From Arthrobacter tumbae (lineage in GTDB: Bacteria; Actinomycetota; Actinomycetes; Actinomycetales; Micrococcaceae), in NCBI RefSeq assembly GCF_016907495.1, contig NZ_JAFBCC010000001.1, positions 2,728,001 through 2,792,000 on the forward strand: 64,000 bases of DNA, in the 5' to 3' direction. Shown here piece by piece: positions 26,660 through 34,947 of this stretch (position 1 is its first letter; each line of letters opens with the position of its first letter). A program made the position numbers and the translations under genes. The notes below the pieces were generated by a model. It saw only the letters and a list, made by a program, of their open reading frames with translations, was not told the DNA's origin and made no database searches.

Positions 26660-27796
26660 ATGAACCTCGTCATTGCTCCGTGTTGGAACGCGCCCGAATG
26701 GGACGCAGCGGTCAACCGCCTGAATGGTCACCCGCAGCAGCTGTGGGGGTGGGGGCAGACGAAGGCCGACCACGGCTGGCGGACTGACCGGCTCCTCCTG
26801 AACAGGGACGGCGAAACCATTGCGTGTGCCCAGATCCTGATCCGGCGGCTGCCCCTGCCGTTCCGCGCCCTCGTCTATATCCCGCGCGGTCCTGTATGCA
26901 ACGCGGGGGACGCCCAGGAAGTCCTCGAAGCACTCGGCAACTACGCCCGCGACGCTTACGCAGGCACCGTGCTCAGCATTGAGCCGGATTGGGACGCGGA
27001 CTCGGACTTCTCCGGAGCAGTGCGTTCTGCAGGCTTCCGTGCCACCGAGAACACCATCCTCATTCCGCGGACGCTCATCCTCGACCTGTCGTGCACCGAG
27101 GACGAGCTGCTCGCCGGGATGTCGAAGAAGCACCGCCAGTACATCCGCAAGTCCGCTCGGGAAGAACTCGAATTCCGTGAGGTCACCCGGGAGGAGATCC
27201 CTGACTGCCTCACGGTCTACCGGGAAACGGCGGAGCGTGCCGGCTTCGGCATCCACGAGGACGGCTACTACCTCGACATCCACCAGAACCTCGGGGCTGC
27301 TTCACCCGTGTACGCAGCCTTCCAGGGGCGCACCATGGTGGCGTTCCTTTGGCTGTCTGCTAGCGATCACACCGCCTTCGAACTGTACGGCGGCATGACG
27401 GAGGAGGGCGAACGGCTCCGGGCCAACTACGCCCTCAAATGGCTTGCCATCCGCGAGATGAAGGAGCGCGGCGTCGAGCGTTATGACTTCAACGGACTCC
27501 TGAATGACGGCGTGTCCAAGTTCAAAATGGGCTGGGCCAAGCACGAGAACCTGCTGATGGGTACCTGGGACAAGCCGCTGTCACCGCTCTACCCGGTGTA
27601 CGCCACGGCGATGCCACTGGCGCGCAGGGGAATCTCCGCAGCACGCGGCGCTGTGGGCACACTGAGGACAAAAGCTATGCCGGCGCTCAGAAACAAGGCG
27701 CTGCCAGCACTCAGGGACAAAGCCCTGCCGGCCCTCAAGTCTAAGGTTGCGTCTCTTCGTGGCGGCCGCGGACAGGCCCCAACCCGCCAGGATTAG
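26660..27796 (+). CDS. FemABX-family peptidoglycan bridge aminoacyltransferase
   Basis: Uses aminoacyl-tRNA to add amino acids to the peptidoglycan cross-bridge or lipid II in the cytoplasm. The 378-residue protein has two GNAT-like lobes and FemX landmarks such as KKHRQYIRKSAREELEFREV, YGGMTEEGERLRANYALKW and the C-terminal YDFNGLLNDGVSKFKMGW. Residues about 337-370 are an added basic tail of four 8-residue repeats (KAMPALRN, KALPALRD, KALPALKS and a weaker one). TAGGCT ends 7 nt before the ATG without a ribosome binding site, so it is probably leaderless. Its 3' end overlaps the convergent manA by 56 bp. Confidence 0.88.
   Translation: MNLVIAPCWNAPEWDAAVNRLNGHPQQLWGWGQTKADHGWRTDRLLLNRDGETIACAQILIRRLPLPFRALVYIPRGPVCNAGDAQEVLEALGNYARDAYAGTVLSIEPDWDADSDFSGAVRSAGFRATENTILIPRTLILDLSCTEDELLAGMSKKHRQYIRKSAREELEFREVTREEIPDCLTVYRETAERAGFGIHEDGYYLDIHQNLGAASPVYAAFQGRTMVAFLWLSASDHTAFELYGGMTEEGERLRANYALKWLAIREMKERGVERYDFNGLLNDGVSKFKMGWAKHENLLMGTWDKPLSPLYPVYATAMPLARRGISAARGAVGTLRTKAMPALRNKALPALRDKALPALKSKVASLRGGRGQAPTRQD
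27668..27763 (+). repeat. In-frame 24-bp tandem repeat in the femX tail
   Basis: Four 24-bp units (27668, 27692, 27716, 27740) encode TKAMPALR-like octapeptides. The last unit is decayed and overlaps the 3' end of the opposite-strand manA gene. Confidence 0.75.
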
Positions 27797-29099
27797 AATC
27801 TCCGGCGGCACCCACGGTGACGGCGAAGGCGACGGCGGTGCTGTCGCCGTCGTCGTCTGTGGTGTCCGTAGTGTCCGACGCCAGGCGTGCCATCACCGGG
27901 GACTCGTTGGCAGGGATGAAGGCGCTCTGTCCGCGGTGCAGGATGAGGTCGCCCTTGGGTGAGTCCAGCACCACGGTTCCGGATACCACCAGCACCACTG
28001 TGGGTCCGTTCTGGGCGATCGGAATGTCGGCTGAGGCGGCGTCGTCCCCGAAGGAAACAGGAAGCTCAAGGCGCTGCAGCTGGAACTCGTCGAACGGCGG
28101 GCAGTACAGCTCCTGTCCCAGCGGCGTGGATTCCGGGTCGAGCAGCGGAAGGGCCAGCGGCGCAAACTCCACCGTCTTCAGCAGTTCGCCGGTATCAACG
28201 TGCTTGGTGGTCAAGCCGCCGCGCAATACATTGTCAGAAGACGCCATCACCTCAATGCCCAGGCCCTCAAGGTACGCGTGCACGTTGCCTGCGGGCAGGT
28301 ACAGCGCCTGACCGGGGTGCAGGGTGACCCTGTTGAGGAGGAGTGCCACCAGCACGCCCGGATCGCCCTGGTGGTGTCCGTTGAGCTGCAGGACCGTCTC
28401 CGCTGCCGCACGCAGAAGCGGGTCAGCGGAGTCGGGAAGCCCCTTGTCCAGCGCCTCGACCACCCCTTCAACGGCAGCCCGTGTGTCGGCTCCTCCGCTC
28501 AGCAGCCGGGTGAAGGCTTCGCGCAGTGCTGCCGCTTCATCGGGGATGCCGAGGTCGGCGACGACGGAGCTCAGGAGGGCAGGTATCGGGCCCTGCTGCT
28601 TCTCGAGCAGGTCCATAAGACCCGTGAAGATCCGTGCCGCTTCGGTCGGCGCACGGAATCCGCACAGCGCATCGAAATCGGTGAGCGCGAAGATCAGTTC
28701 GGGCTTGGAGAACGCATCGCGGTAGTTCCGGTGCGCAGCATCCTGTGGGACCGATGCAGCGTTCTCCCGGTCGAATCCCTCGCGCGCCTGTTCCGGACTG
28801 GGGTGAACCTGCAGCGAAAGCGGCGCCGCTGCAGCGAGCACCTTCATCAGGAACGGCAGCCGGTCGCCGAATGCCTCACGGGTCGGAGCGCCGAGGGCGC
28901 GGTCACCATCGGAAGCGATCAGCGCGTCCAGCGACGTGCCCGTGTCCCCATGGCCCAGCACTGTGGAGGGCGAGTCAGGATGGGCGCCGATCCACAGTTC
29001 GGCCTCGGGTCCGCCGGACGGGGTGCGTCCCAGCAGTTCCGCTATGGCCGTGGTGGATCCCCAGGTGTAGGGGCGCAACGGGTTGTCCAGCTGGTACAT
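27741..29099 (-). CDS. manA: Mannose-6-phosphate isomerase, class I
   Basis: Zinc enzyme linking fructose-6-phosphate to mannose-6-phosphate, the entry to GDP-mannose for glycans and for protein mannosylation (a PMT gene is in this window). The 452-residue protein has the N-terminal NPLRPYTWGS, ELWIGAHPDSPS, the metal motif LSLQVHPSPEQA and PELIFALTDFDALCGF. The ATG at 29099 fits the family start and leaves 17 bp after the LCP stop; an ATG at 29132 would overlap the LCP gene. The C-terminal approx. 30 residues are acidic and overlap the femX 3' end. Confidence 0.93.
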   Translation of the reverse strand: MYQLDNPLRPYTWGSTTAIAELLGRTPSGGPEAELWIGAHPDSPSTVLGHGDTGTSLDALIASDGDRALGAPTREAFGDRLPFLMKVLAAAAPLSLQVHPSPEQAREGFDRENAASVPQDAAHRNYRDAFSKPELIFALTDFDALCGFRAPTEAARIFTGLMDLLEKQQGPIPALLSSVVADLGIPDEAAALREAFTRLLSGGADTRAAVEGVVEALDKGLPDSADPLLRAAAETVLQLNGHHQGDPGVLVALLLNRVTLHPGQALYLPAGNVHAYLEGLGIEVMASSDNVLRGGLTTKHVDTGELLKTVEFAPLALPLLDPESTPLGQELYCPPFDEFQLQRLELPVSFGDDAASADIPIAQNGPTVVLVVSGTVVLDSPKGDLILHRGQSAFIPANESPVMARLASDTTDTTDDDGDSTAVAFAVTVGAAGDSNPGGLGPVRGRHEETQP

Positions 29100-29116
29100 C
29101 GGGAGGTATCCGTTCC

Positions 29117-30724
29117 TTAGGCGGGGGTACATTCCCCGTTATCGGCCAATAGTGCTTCAAGCGTGGCCCAGTCCTGGTTCACCGCGAGCTGGTGCAGGTA
29201 GTCCACGGTGATTTCGTCGGTGACGTTCTGCGCAGGGAGATTCGCAGGCAGGTTCACAGGCAGAGCTTCAACCAGGCCGGCCCGGTCAAGTTCCAGTGCG
29301 CCCGCTTCACCGGGAGCGGCGGCGGACGCCTCACCGGAAGCAGCGTCGAGGGTCTCCTGCACCCGCTCATGGACCAGCGGGATGTCCGGGTAGGTCGAGA
29401 ACAGGTCACCGGGCTCACCGAAGTCCGGCGCGCCGATGGTGAGGCGGCCGACGTCGTGATTCTTCGCCTTGATCGCCAGGTCAACGAAGCTGCCCAGTTG
29501 GTCACGTGGAAGGTCGGTCTCCACGATCTGCGTACCCGCAGCGGCGATGTCCTGGAAACGGGTCAGCACCGTGGCGGGGTCGAGCTGGGCGATCATCGCC
29601 GCCTGGACGCACTGCTGGCGCAGGATCCGGGAGTAGTCGGTGGCGTACTCCCGCGAACGGGCATACCAGAGTGCCTCGTAGCCGTTGAGCGTCTGTACGC
29701 CTGGCTCGATCCATGCCGACGGCGGGTAGTACCGCTTGGGGCTGGTGCCCGGAATCTCCTCGGACGTGATGGGAACCCAGCCGCCGGCGTCGATCGTGAT
29801 GCCGCCCATCGCGTCGATGAGCTGCTCGAAGCCGGCCATGTCCACGAGGATGTAGGCCTGAACCTCGATGCCGAGGATGCCGCTCGCCGCATCCATCATC
29901 GCCTCCGCGCCCGGGTCCTGGGACTCCGGGTACAGGTCGGCGTAGTCCTGGGCAACCACCGGGTAGAGGCTGTTGATGATGCACTCGTTGCCGCAGTTGT
30001 AGCCGTCCGGCCAGACTCCCCAGAGCGGGGAGCCCTCGGAGAACGGAGCGTTCTGAAAGTCGCGGGGGATGCTGAAGGTGACGGTGGCCCCGGTGTCAGC
30101 ATCGACGCTGACCACTGAGATGCTGTCGGGGCGGCGTCCCAGCCTGTCCTCACCGGCATCGCCGCCCATGAGGAGGAAGTTGTAGCGCCCATCCACGGGG
30201 TCAAAGGCAGGGCCGGCCTGGAAGATGTTCCCGAAGGTGTTGCGTCCGACGTTGAGCAGGTACGCGCCGTAGCCCAGCCCGCCGCTGGTCACGATCATCA
30301 GTACGGCAAGCGTTGCTGCGACGGCCGGACGCATCCCGCGGTCCAGCAGCGGCGGGCGGATGATCCGCAGGGTATTGATGAACAGCAGCGCCCAACCGAC
30401 CGCCAGCGCCACGAGCACCGCAATCAGCAGAAGCGAGAACACCTCGTTGGCGAGCAGGCTCACCACCAGCTGCCGGTTCACCAGTGCAATAACGACGGCG
30501 GCAATCACCAGGAGCCACACGGCGAAAGTGACGCGAAGCGCCCGTCGGCCGAGCCTGCGGTCTCCGGCGACCACCTGAGCAGCCCCGGGAATCAGCAGGG
30601 TGAGCGCCAGGAGCAGGAACGCGCGTTTGGTACGGGTGCCGGACGGAGCCGACTCCGGGTAGCGCACCGGGTCTGTGAGCATGGTCCGTTCGGAAGGCCG
30701 GCCGGTGTGAACCGCCCGGCTCAT
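29117..30724 (-). CDS. LytR-CpsA-Psr (LCP) family wall-polymer ligase
   Basis: Attaches teichoic acid-like or other polymers from polyprenyl diphosphate to peptidoglycan at the outer membrane face. The 535-residue protein has about four N-terminal TM helices (about 35-160), unusual compared with the usual single one, then the LCP domain: [28 protein letters not shown]-type arginine motif (FSIPRDF), and [16 protein letters not shown] with the conserved arginines. It overlaps purE by 4 bp (ATGA), so it is coupled to the purK-purE operon, with manA following. Confidence 0.93.
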   Translation of the reverse strand: MSRAVHTGRPSERTMLTDPVRYPESAPSGTRTKRAFLLLALTLLIPGAAQVVAGDRRLGRRALRVTFAVWLLVIAAVVIALVNRQLVVSLLANEVFSLLLIAVLVALAVGWALLFINTLRIIRPPLLDRGMRPAVAATLAVLMIVTSGGLGYGAYLLNVGRNTFGNIFQAGPAFDPVDGRYNFLLMGGDAGEDRLGRRPDSISVVSVDADTGATVTFSIPRDFQNAPFSEGSPLWGVWPDGYNCGNECIINSLYPVVAQDYADLYPESQDPGAEAMMDAASGILGIEVQAYILVDMAGFEQLIDAMGGITIDAGGWVPITSEEIPGTSPKRYYPPSAWIEPGVQTLNGYEALWYARSREYATDYSRILRQQCVQAAMIAQLDPATVLTRFQDIAAAGTQIVETDLPRDQLGSFVDLAIKAKNHDVGRLTIGAPDFGEPGDLFSTYPDIPLVHERVQETLDAASGEASAAAPGEAGALELDRAGLVEALPVNLPANLPAQNVTDEITVDYLHQLAVNQDWATLEALLADNGECTPA

Positions 30725-31272
30725 GCGCCGCCTTCACTGACGGCGTTCCGCGCACCCGCGCGTTCACGGAGTTTTGCGCCCTTGTCGAGGGCCGTCTGCC
30801 GAAGTTCTTCTGCGAACTCCGTGAGCCTGTCGGAGAGTTCCTGCGCAAGCTGTCCCTCACCTGAGGCCAGGACGCGGACCGCGAGGAGTCCCGCGTTGCG
30901 CGCGCCGCCGACGGAGACGGTGGCCACCGGGATGCCGGCGGGCATCTGCACGATGGAGAGAAGCGAGTCCATCCCGTCGAGGTGTTTGAGGGGCACGGGA
31001 ACGCCGATGACTGGCAGCGATGTGAGCGATGCCAGCATTCCGGGCAGATGTGCGGCGCCGCCGGCGCCGGCGATGATGACCCGCAGTCCGCGACCTGCGG
31101 CCGCACGACCGTACGCGACCATGTCCTCGGGCATGCGGTGGGCTGAAACGACGTCAGCCTCATACGGGATGCCGAATTCCTCAAGCGCCTGGGCTGCGGC
31201 TTCCATGACCGGCCAGTCCGAGTCGGAGCCCATAACCAGGCCCACGAGGGCGCCGGCGGGGGAGTTGTTCAC
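30721..31272 (-). CDS. purE: N5-carboxyaminoimidazole ribonucleotide mutase, class I
   Basis: Converts N5-CAIR to CAIR in purine synthesis. The 183-residue protein has the class I PurE motifs [24 protein letters not shown] with the catalytic histidine, and [14 protein letters not shown]. It overlaps purK upstream and the LCP gene downstream by 4 bp each. The C-terminal extension after residue 160 is charged and varies in the family. Confidence 0.96.
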   Translation of the reverse strand: MNNSPAGALVGLVMGSDSDWPVMEAAAQALEEFGIPYEADVVSAHRMPEDMVAYGRAAAGRGLRVIIAGAGGAAHLPGMLASLTSLPVIGVPVPLKHLDGMDSLLSIVQMPAGIPVATVSVGGARNAGLLAVRVLASGEGQLAQELSDRLTEFAEELRQTALDKGAKLRERAGARNAVSEGGA

Positions 31273-32441
31273 GATGTTTCCTTCCGGGGATCGCGGCCGT
31301 CCCGCAGGATTGCCGCGGCGCGCTCGGCGCGCTCCCTGACCTGTGCCGTTGTGTCACCGGGTAGGGCAATGGCGTTGACATGGCCGATCTTCCGGCCCGG
31401 CCGCACGCTTTTGCCGTAGGTGTGGATCTTGGCGGCCGGCTCTGCCTGCAACGCCATCGGATAGGCACTATACAGCTCTGTGTTGTCTCCGCCGAGGATG
31501 TTCTTCATCACCACAACGCCCGAGGTGAGGGATGTGTCCCCGAGGGGCAGGTCGCAAACGGCGCGCAGATGCTGCTCAAACTGGCCGGTCACCGCGCCGT
31601 CCATGGTCCAGTGGCCGGAGTTGTGGGGCCGCATGGCCAGCTCGTTGATGAGGAATCCGGCGCTGCTGCCGGGGACTTCGAACATCTCCACCGCCATGAC
31701 GCCGGTCACGCCGAGCTCCTCGGCGATGCGCAGGGCAGCTTCGGCGGCGGCGCGGGCCAGACTTGCCGGCAGGTCCTGTGCAGGAGCAATGACTTCATCG
31801 CAGACGCCGTTGACCTGGATCGAATGGACCACCGGCCACGCGCGTGCCTCACCCCGGGGGGAGCGGGCGACCAGCGCGGAGAGCTCGCGGGTGAAGGGCA
31901 CCTTCTCTTCGGCGAGCAGTGCCGAGCCGGTGAACCAGTCGGCGGCCTGTGCGGCGTCGTGAAGCGAATCGATGATCCGGACGCCCTTGCCGTCGTAGCC
32001 GCCACGCGGAGTCTTCAGGACAACAGGCCAGCCCGTGTCCTCACCGAAGTTTCGCAGCTCTTCCACCGAGGCGACGGCGCTCCAGCGGGGATTGGGCAGT
32101 CCCAGCCGGTCCACGGCCGCCCGCATGACCAGCTTGTCCTGGGCATGGCTCAGCGCGTCCGGGTGCGGCTGAACATTCACTCCAGCGTCCACCAGGGTGC
32201 GGAGGTGCTGTTCGGGGACGTGCTCATGGTCGAAAGTGAGAACGTCCACGCCCTTGGCAAAGGCGGTCAGGTCCTCAAGATCGGTGTAGTCGCCTACTGC
32301 TGAATGTGCCACGGCGGCCACCGCTGAAACGCTTGGACCCTCCGCCAGCACTCGGAGTTCAAGGCCAAGTTCGACGGCGGGAGGAGCCATCATTCGCGCC
32401 AGCTGGCCACCGCCCACTACGCCGATTACGGGAAAAGTCAC
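31269..32441 (-). CDS. purK: N5-carboxyaminoimidazole ribonucleotide synthase
   Basis: ATP-grasp enzyme that makes N5-CAIR from AIR, bicarbonate and ATP. The 390-residue protein starts with [22 protein letters not shown] and contains [17 protein letters not shown] (ATP-binding lysine), [14 protein letters not shown] and the metal site in [14 protein letters not shown]. The start is GTG 32441. It is the first gene of the purK-purE-LCP-manA operon. Confidence 0.96.
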   Translation of the reverse strand: MTFPVIGVVGGGQLARMMAPPAVELGLELRVLAEGPSVSAVAAVAHSAVGDYTDLEDLTAFAKGVDVLTFDHEHVPEQHLRTLVDAGVNVQPHPDALSHAQDKLVMRAAVDRLGLPNPRWSAVASVEELRNFGEDTGWPVVLKTPRGGYDGKGVRIIDSLHDAAQAADWFTGSALLAEEKVPFTRELSALVARSPRGEARAWPVVHSIQVNGVCDEVIAPAQDLPASLARAAAEAALRIAEELGVTGVMAVEMFEVPGSSAGFLINELAMRPHNSGHWTMDGAVTGQFEQHLRAVCDLPLGDTSLTSGVVVMKNILGGDNTELYSAYPMALQAEPAAKIHTYGKSVRPGRKIGHVNAIALPGDTTAQVRERAERAAAILRDGRDPRKETS

Positions 32442-32465
32442 CCCTTCAGGGTACCTATTGACGAT

Positions 32466-32504
32466 GGGGTCCCATGGATGTGACCTGTTCGCAACCCTCG
32501 CTTC
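32466..32504. repeat. Second copy of the 21.3-kb palindrome sequence (partial)
   Basis: Read on the minus strand, GAAGCGAGGGT (32504-32494) and CATCCATGGGACCCC (32480-32466) match the two parts of the palindromic element at 21292-21329 (GAAGCGAGGGT and CATCCATGGGGACCC), with different DNA between them. It sits in the 274-bp divergent gap between purK and gtrA. That gap also holds a TAAAAT box near 32527 and no gene that I can see. Confidence 0.55.
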
Positions 32505-32715
32505 CTAGGAAAGACACAAACTTGACCGGTAAAATGGACGCTCAGTTGTTGTGCTGAATCTCAGCTGCTGATTTTCAGTTTGTCCGCCATGCAGGCGTAG
32601 GGTTCTGCGGAACGCCTTACGCGGGCCGCTTAGGTGCTGCTCCCGCACTACCTTGCTGAATGACTTCGCTCCGGCGCGGTCCTGCTACGCGAAGTGTCCT
32701 AGAGACCGGAGGGTC

Positions 32716-33387
32716 ATGATCACCACAATTGCCGACCGGATCCGGGCGATCGCGTCCCTCTTCTGGAGGGAACTGGCGAAGTTCGGTGCCGTGGGCGGTG
32801 TGGCGTTTGTCATTGACAAGGGACTGTTCTGGGTCCTGATCCACGGTCCGATGGAGGACAGCGAGGTCAAGGCGCAGGTGGTTTCCGCCGCTATTGCCAC
32901 GGTGTTCGCCTGGATCGCCAACCGGTACTGGACCTTCCGTCACCGGCGTCAGGCCAACGTCCTCCGCGAGCTGATGATGTTCCTGCTGATCAACGCGGTT
33001 GGCCTGGGCATCGCAGCCGGCTTTGTCTGGTTCGCCAAGTACCCGCTGGACATCTCCGACCGTACGGGGCTGTTCGTTGCCGGAATTCTGGGTACGGTGC
33101 TGGCAACGGCCGTTCGTTTTGTTGCCTACCGCTTCTGGGTCTTCAACGAGGAACTCGACGAGGAGCCCGCATTCGCGCATGACCACGAACTCATCCACCC
33201 CCACGCCCGGACAGGTACAGGTAGAAGTGCCCGTGCAAGTGCCGGTGCCGGTTCATCCGTGCCGGTGGCAACGGGCGCGGTTCCGGCCGACGCAGCCGCA
33301 CCACCTCAGCCGTCTGTGCAATCTTCGGGGCAGGCTTCCGGGCAGCCGTCAATGCAGCCGTCAGCTAAGCAGCCAACCGAGCAGTAA
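32716..33387 (+). CDS. GtrA-family membrane protein
   Basis: A 223-residue protein with four TM helices in the first 145 residues. The GtrA motifs are clear: FGAVGGVAFVIDKGLFWVL, FAWIANRYWTFRHRR and ATAVRFVAYRFWVFNEE. GtrA proteins are thought to help move polyprenyl-linked sugars across the membrane. The last 75 residues are an unusual low-complexity tail rich in Ser, Gln, Pro and Gly. The ATG at 32716 follows GGAGG. The 3' end overlaps the convergent TIGR03089 gene by 23 bp. Rv3277 in M. tuberculosis is likewise next to purK. Confidence 0.88.
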   Translation: MITTIADRIRAIASLFWRELAKFGAVGGVAFVIDKGLFWVLIHGPMEDSEVKAQVVSAAIATVFAWIANRYWTFRHRRQANVLRELMMFLLINAVGLGIAAGFVWFAKYPLDISDRTGLFVAGILGTVLATAVRFVAYRFWVFNEELDEEPAFAHDHELIHPHARTGTGRSARASAGAGSSVPVATGAVPADAAAPPQPSVQSSGQASGQPSMQPSAKQPTEQ

Positions 33388-34132
33388 CGCGTTCACCCTC
33401 CACCAGGCGGTCGGTGACCTCGACCTCCGGGTGCACCAGCACCACCGTTCCGCCGGCAGCCCAGATACGGACGGCAGCGGGCAGGATGGTCAGCAGGGGC
33501 AGGGACGCCGGGACCAGCCAGATGCCCTCTGCCGGCTGGTCGGTTCCGCTCAGCAGGTCGCTGTAGGTCAAACTCCTGCCGCCTGCGCGCATCAGTTCCG
33601 CACTTCCGTCCGCAGGATCCTCCAGGTAGACGTCGCCGAATGCGCGGACGGTCGCAGCGTAGTCCACCGCCCCGACGGGAAGAGTCCCGGGCCAGCGCAT
33701 GTCCAGCGCGCCGGGCGCCACGAGCACCAGCAGCTCATCTTCCCGCCCAACGGGCGGTGTTTCCGGGGCACCATCCATGGTGAGCCGAACGTCTACCGGG
33801 GCATCGCCGTCGGGCACTGTCTCATCGTCGGACACTGTCTGATCCTCGGGCACTGTCTGATCGTCGAGCACTATCACCGCGCCGACCTGCCAGCTCGCCA
33901 GTGCCCAGACCAGGCTCTTCCAGTGCGGCGGCATACCGACGGCGACGACGGTGCCCGCCTCCGCGTCGAGCTCCTCCACCAGCATGTTGGATGTCTTGGC
34001 GACCCAGTTTTCGAGCACCCTGCCGGACAGCTCCACGCGTTCAGAGCCCGGCCCATACCAGATGAGCCGGGGCGCTCCGGACGCTGATCGGAAGGACTCA
34101 AATAATTCTTCAACGGACTTCAGGGGTGCCAC
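33365..34132 (-). CDS. TIGR03089 family protein (degenerate AMP-binding-like)
   Basis: A 255-residue actinobacterial protein resembling the N-terminal part of acyl-adenylating enzymes, with the family start FRSASGAPRLIWYGPGSERVEL and NWVAKTSNMLVEELD, but lacking the AMP-binding P-loop (no SGTTG motif), so adenylation is unlikely. Function is unknown. The start GTG 34132 has AGGCAGG about 7 nt upstream. A tandem repeat codes DDQTVPEDQTVSDDETVP in the middle. Rv3268, beside an LCP gene in M. tuberculosis, is the matching family member. Confidence 0.8.
   Translation of the reverse strand: MAPLKSVEELFESFRSASGAPRLIWYGPGSERVELSGRVLENWVAKTSNMLVEELDAEAGTVVAVGMPPHWKSLVWALASWQVGAVIVLDDQTVPEDQTVSDDETVPDGDAPVDVRLTMDGAPETPPVGREDELLVLVAPGALDMRWPGTLPVGAVDYAATVRAFGDVYLEDPADGSAELMRAGGRSLTYSDLLSGTDQPAEGIWLVPASLPLLTILPAAVRIWAAGGTVVLVHPEVEVTDRLVEGERVTARLAA
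33811..33876 (-). repeat. In-frame 18-bp tandem repeat in the TIGR03089 gene
   Basis: Units begin at 33811, 33829, 33847 and (partial) 33865, with the core GGGCACTGTCTGATC. They encode a repeated acidic hexapeptide of the type DDQTVP. The period keeps the reading frame. Confidence 0.75.
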
Positions 34133-34256
34133 CGGGTGCCTGCCTTTCAGGGGGTAAGCGTGCTGACCTGCGGGTTCAGTTGCACAATTGTGAGGTTCAC
34201 TGCGCGTGGCGTGCACGCCATCAAGGAAATTCACTCTATAAGATTCCCTTCGCCGC

Positions 34257-34286
34257 TTGACTCGATGCTACTTACACGCGTGTAAT
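34257..34286 (+). promoter_or_regulatory. whiB promoter with overlapping palindrome
   Basis: TTGACT (34257-34262) and TGTAAT (34281-34286) are 18 bp apart. A perfect 14-bp palindrome TTACACGCGTGTAA (34272-34285) covers the spacer and part of the -10 box, so a dimer bound there should repress. The transcript would have a leader of about 105 nt. The 266-bp gap (34133-34398) also carries the divergent TIGR03089 start and the palindrome CACAATTGTG near 34185. Confidence 0.55.
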
Positions 34287-34398
34287 TAGGTCATCGGATT
34301 TGCTTCGGCAGACGGGATTTCGGGGTTTCTCAGCGACTTGCTGAAGGCGCATCTCCCACACTAGTTTCTGTCCGAAGCTGCTACACCGGGAGGCTGGT

Positions 34399-34947
34399 AT
34401 GGGGCAAGCAGAGCACATTCAGGACCGCACGTCCATCGCGGCCCAGGCGTCTGCGCGCTACGGATCGCGCGGCGTACCGCAGGACTGGTATGTCGATCCG
34501 GCAGACCCGGACGCTGCTGAGAGGTACAGGCAGCAGACCCAGTCGCTGGAAAATGAGGCAACCGCCTTCCTGGCGGCACATGAGGCACTGACTGAGGGTG
34601 CCGGCGTCGAGAATTTCCTCGATGTCGAGCCCACAGCAGCACCACGTCGTCAGGCTGTCCCGGAGCGGGTTGACCAGGCGGTATGGATCGGTCTTCCGGG
34701 CATCGGCTCTGACTTCGACGATGAAGGCGAGTTGGGCTGGCAGGCAGACGCACTGTGCGCTCAGACGGATCCCGAGGCATTCTTCCCCGAAAAGGGCGGT
34801 TCCACGCGGGACGCTAAGAAGGTGTGCGGCTCCTGCAACGTCAAGTCGCAGTGCCTGGAGTATGCGCTGGAGAATGATGAACGGTTCGGCATCTGGGGCG
34901 GACTCTCTGAGCGTGAGCGCCGCCGTTTGCGAAAGCGAGCGGTCTGA
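34399..34947 (+). CDS. WhiB-family iron-sulfur transcription factor (WhiB2/WhmD type)
   Basis: A 182-residue WhiB protein. The four cluster-binding cysteines are Cys120, Cys143, Cys146 and Cys152 (CGSC plus flanking), followed by GIWGGLS (164-170) and a basic C-terminus (RERRRLRKRAV) that binds DNA or sigma. An N-terminal extension of about 95 residues is acidic and variable. The ATG has GGGAGG 5 nt upstream. Genomic position beside a large glycosyltransferase and DUF5719 and near a metallopeptidase/DUF3499 pair agrees with the WhiB2/WhmD class, which controls septation and division in actinobacteria. Confidence 0.9.
   Translation: MGQAEHIQDRTSIAAQASARYGSRGVPQDWYVDPADPDAAERYRQQTQSLENEATAFLAAHEALTEGAGVENFLDVEPTAAPRRQAVPERVDQAVWIGLPGIGSDFDDEGELGWQADALCAQTDPEAFFPEKGGSTRDAKKVCGSCNVKSQCLEYALENDERFGIWGGLSERERRRLRKRAV

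Noticed and set aside
33365..34132. Functional acyl-adenylating enzyme
   Set aside because: The protein lacks the P-loop and the C-terminal lysine domain of AMP-forming ligases and is far too short.
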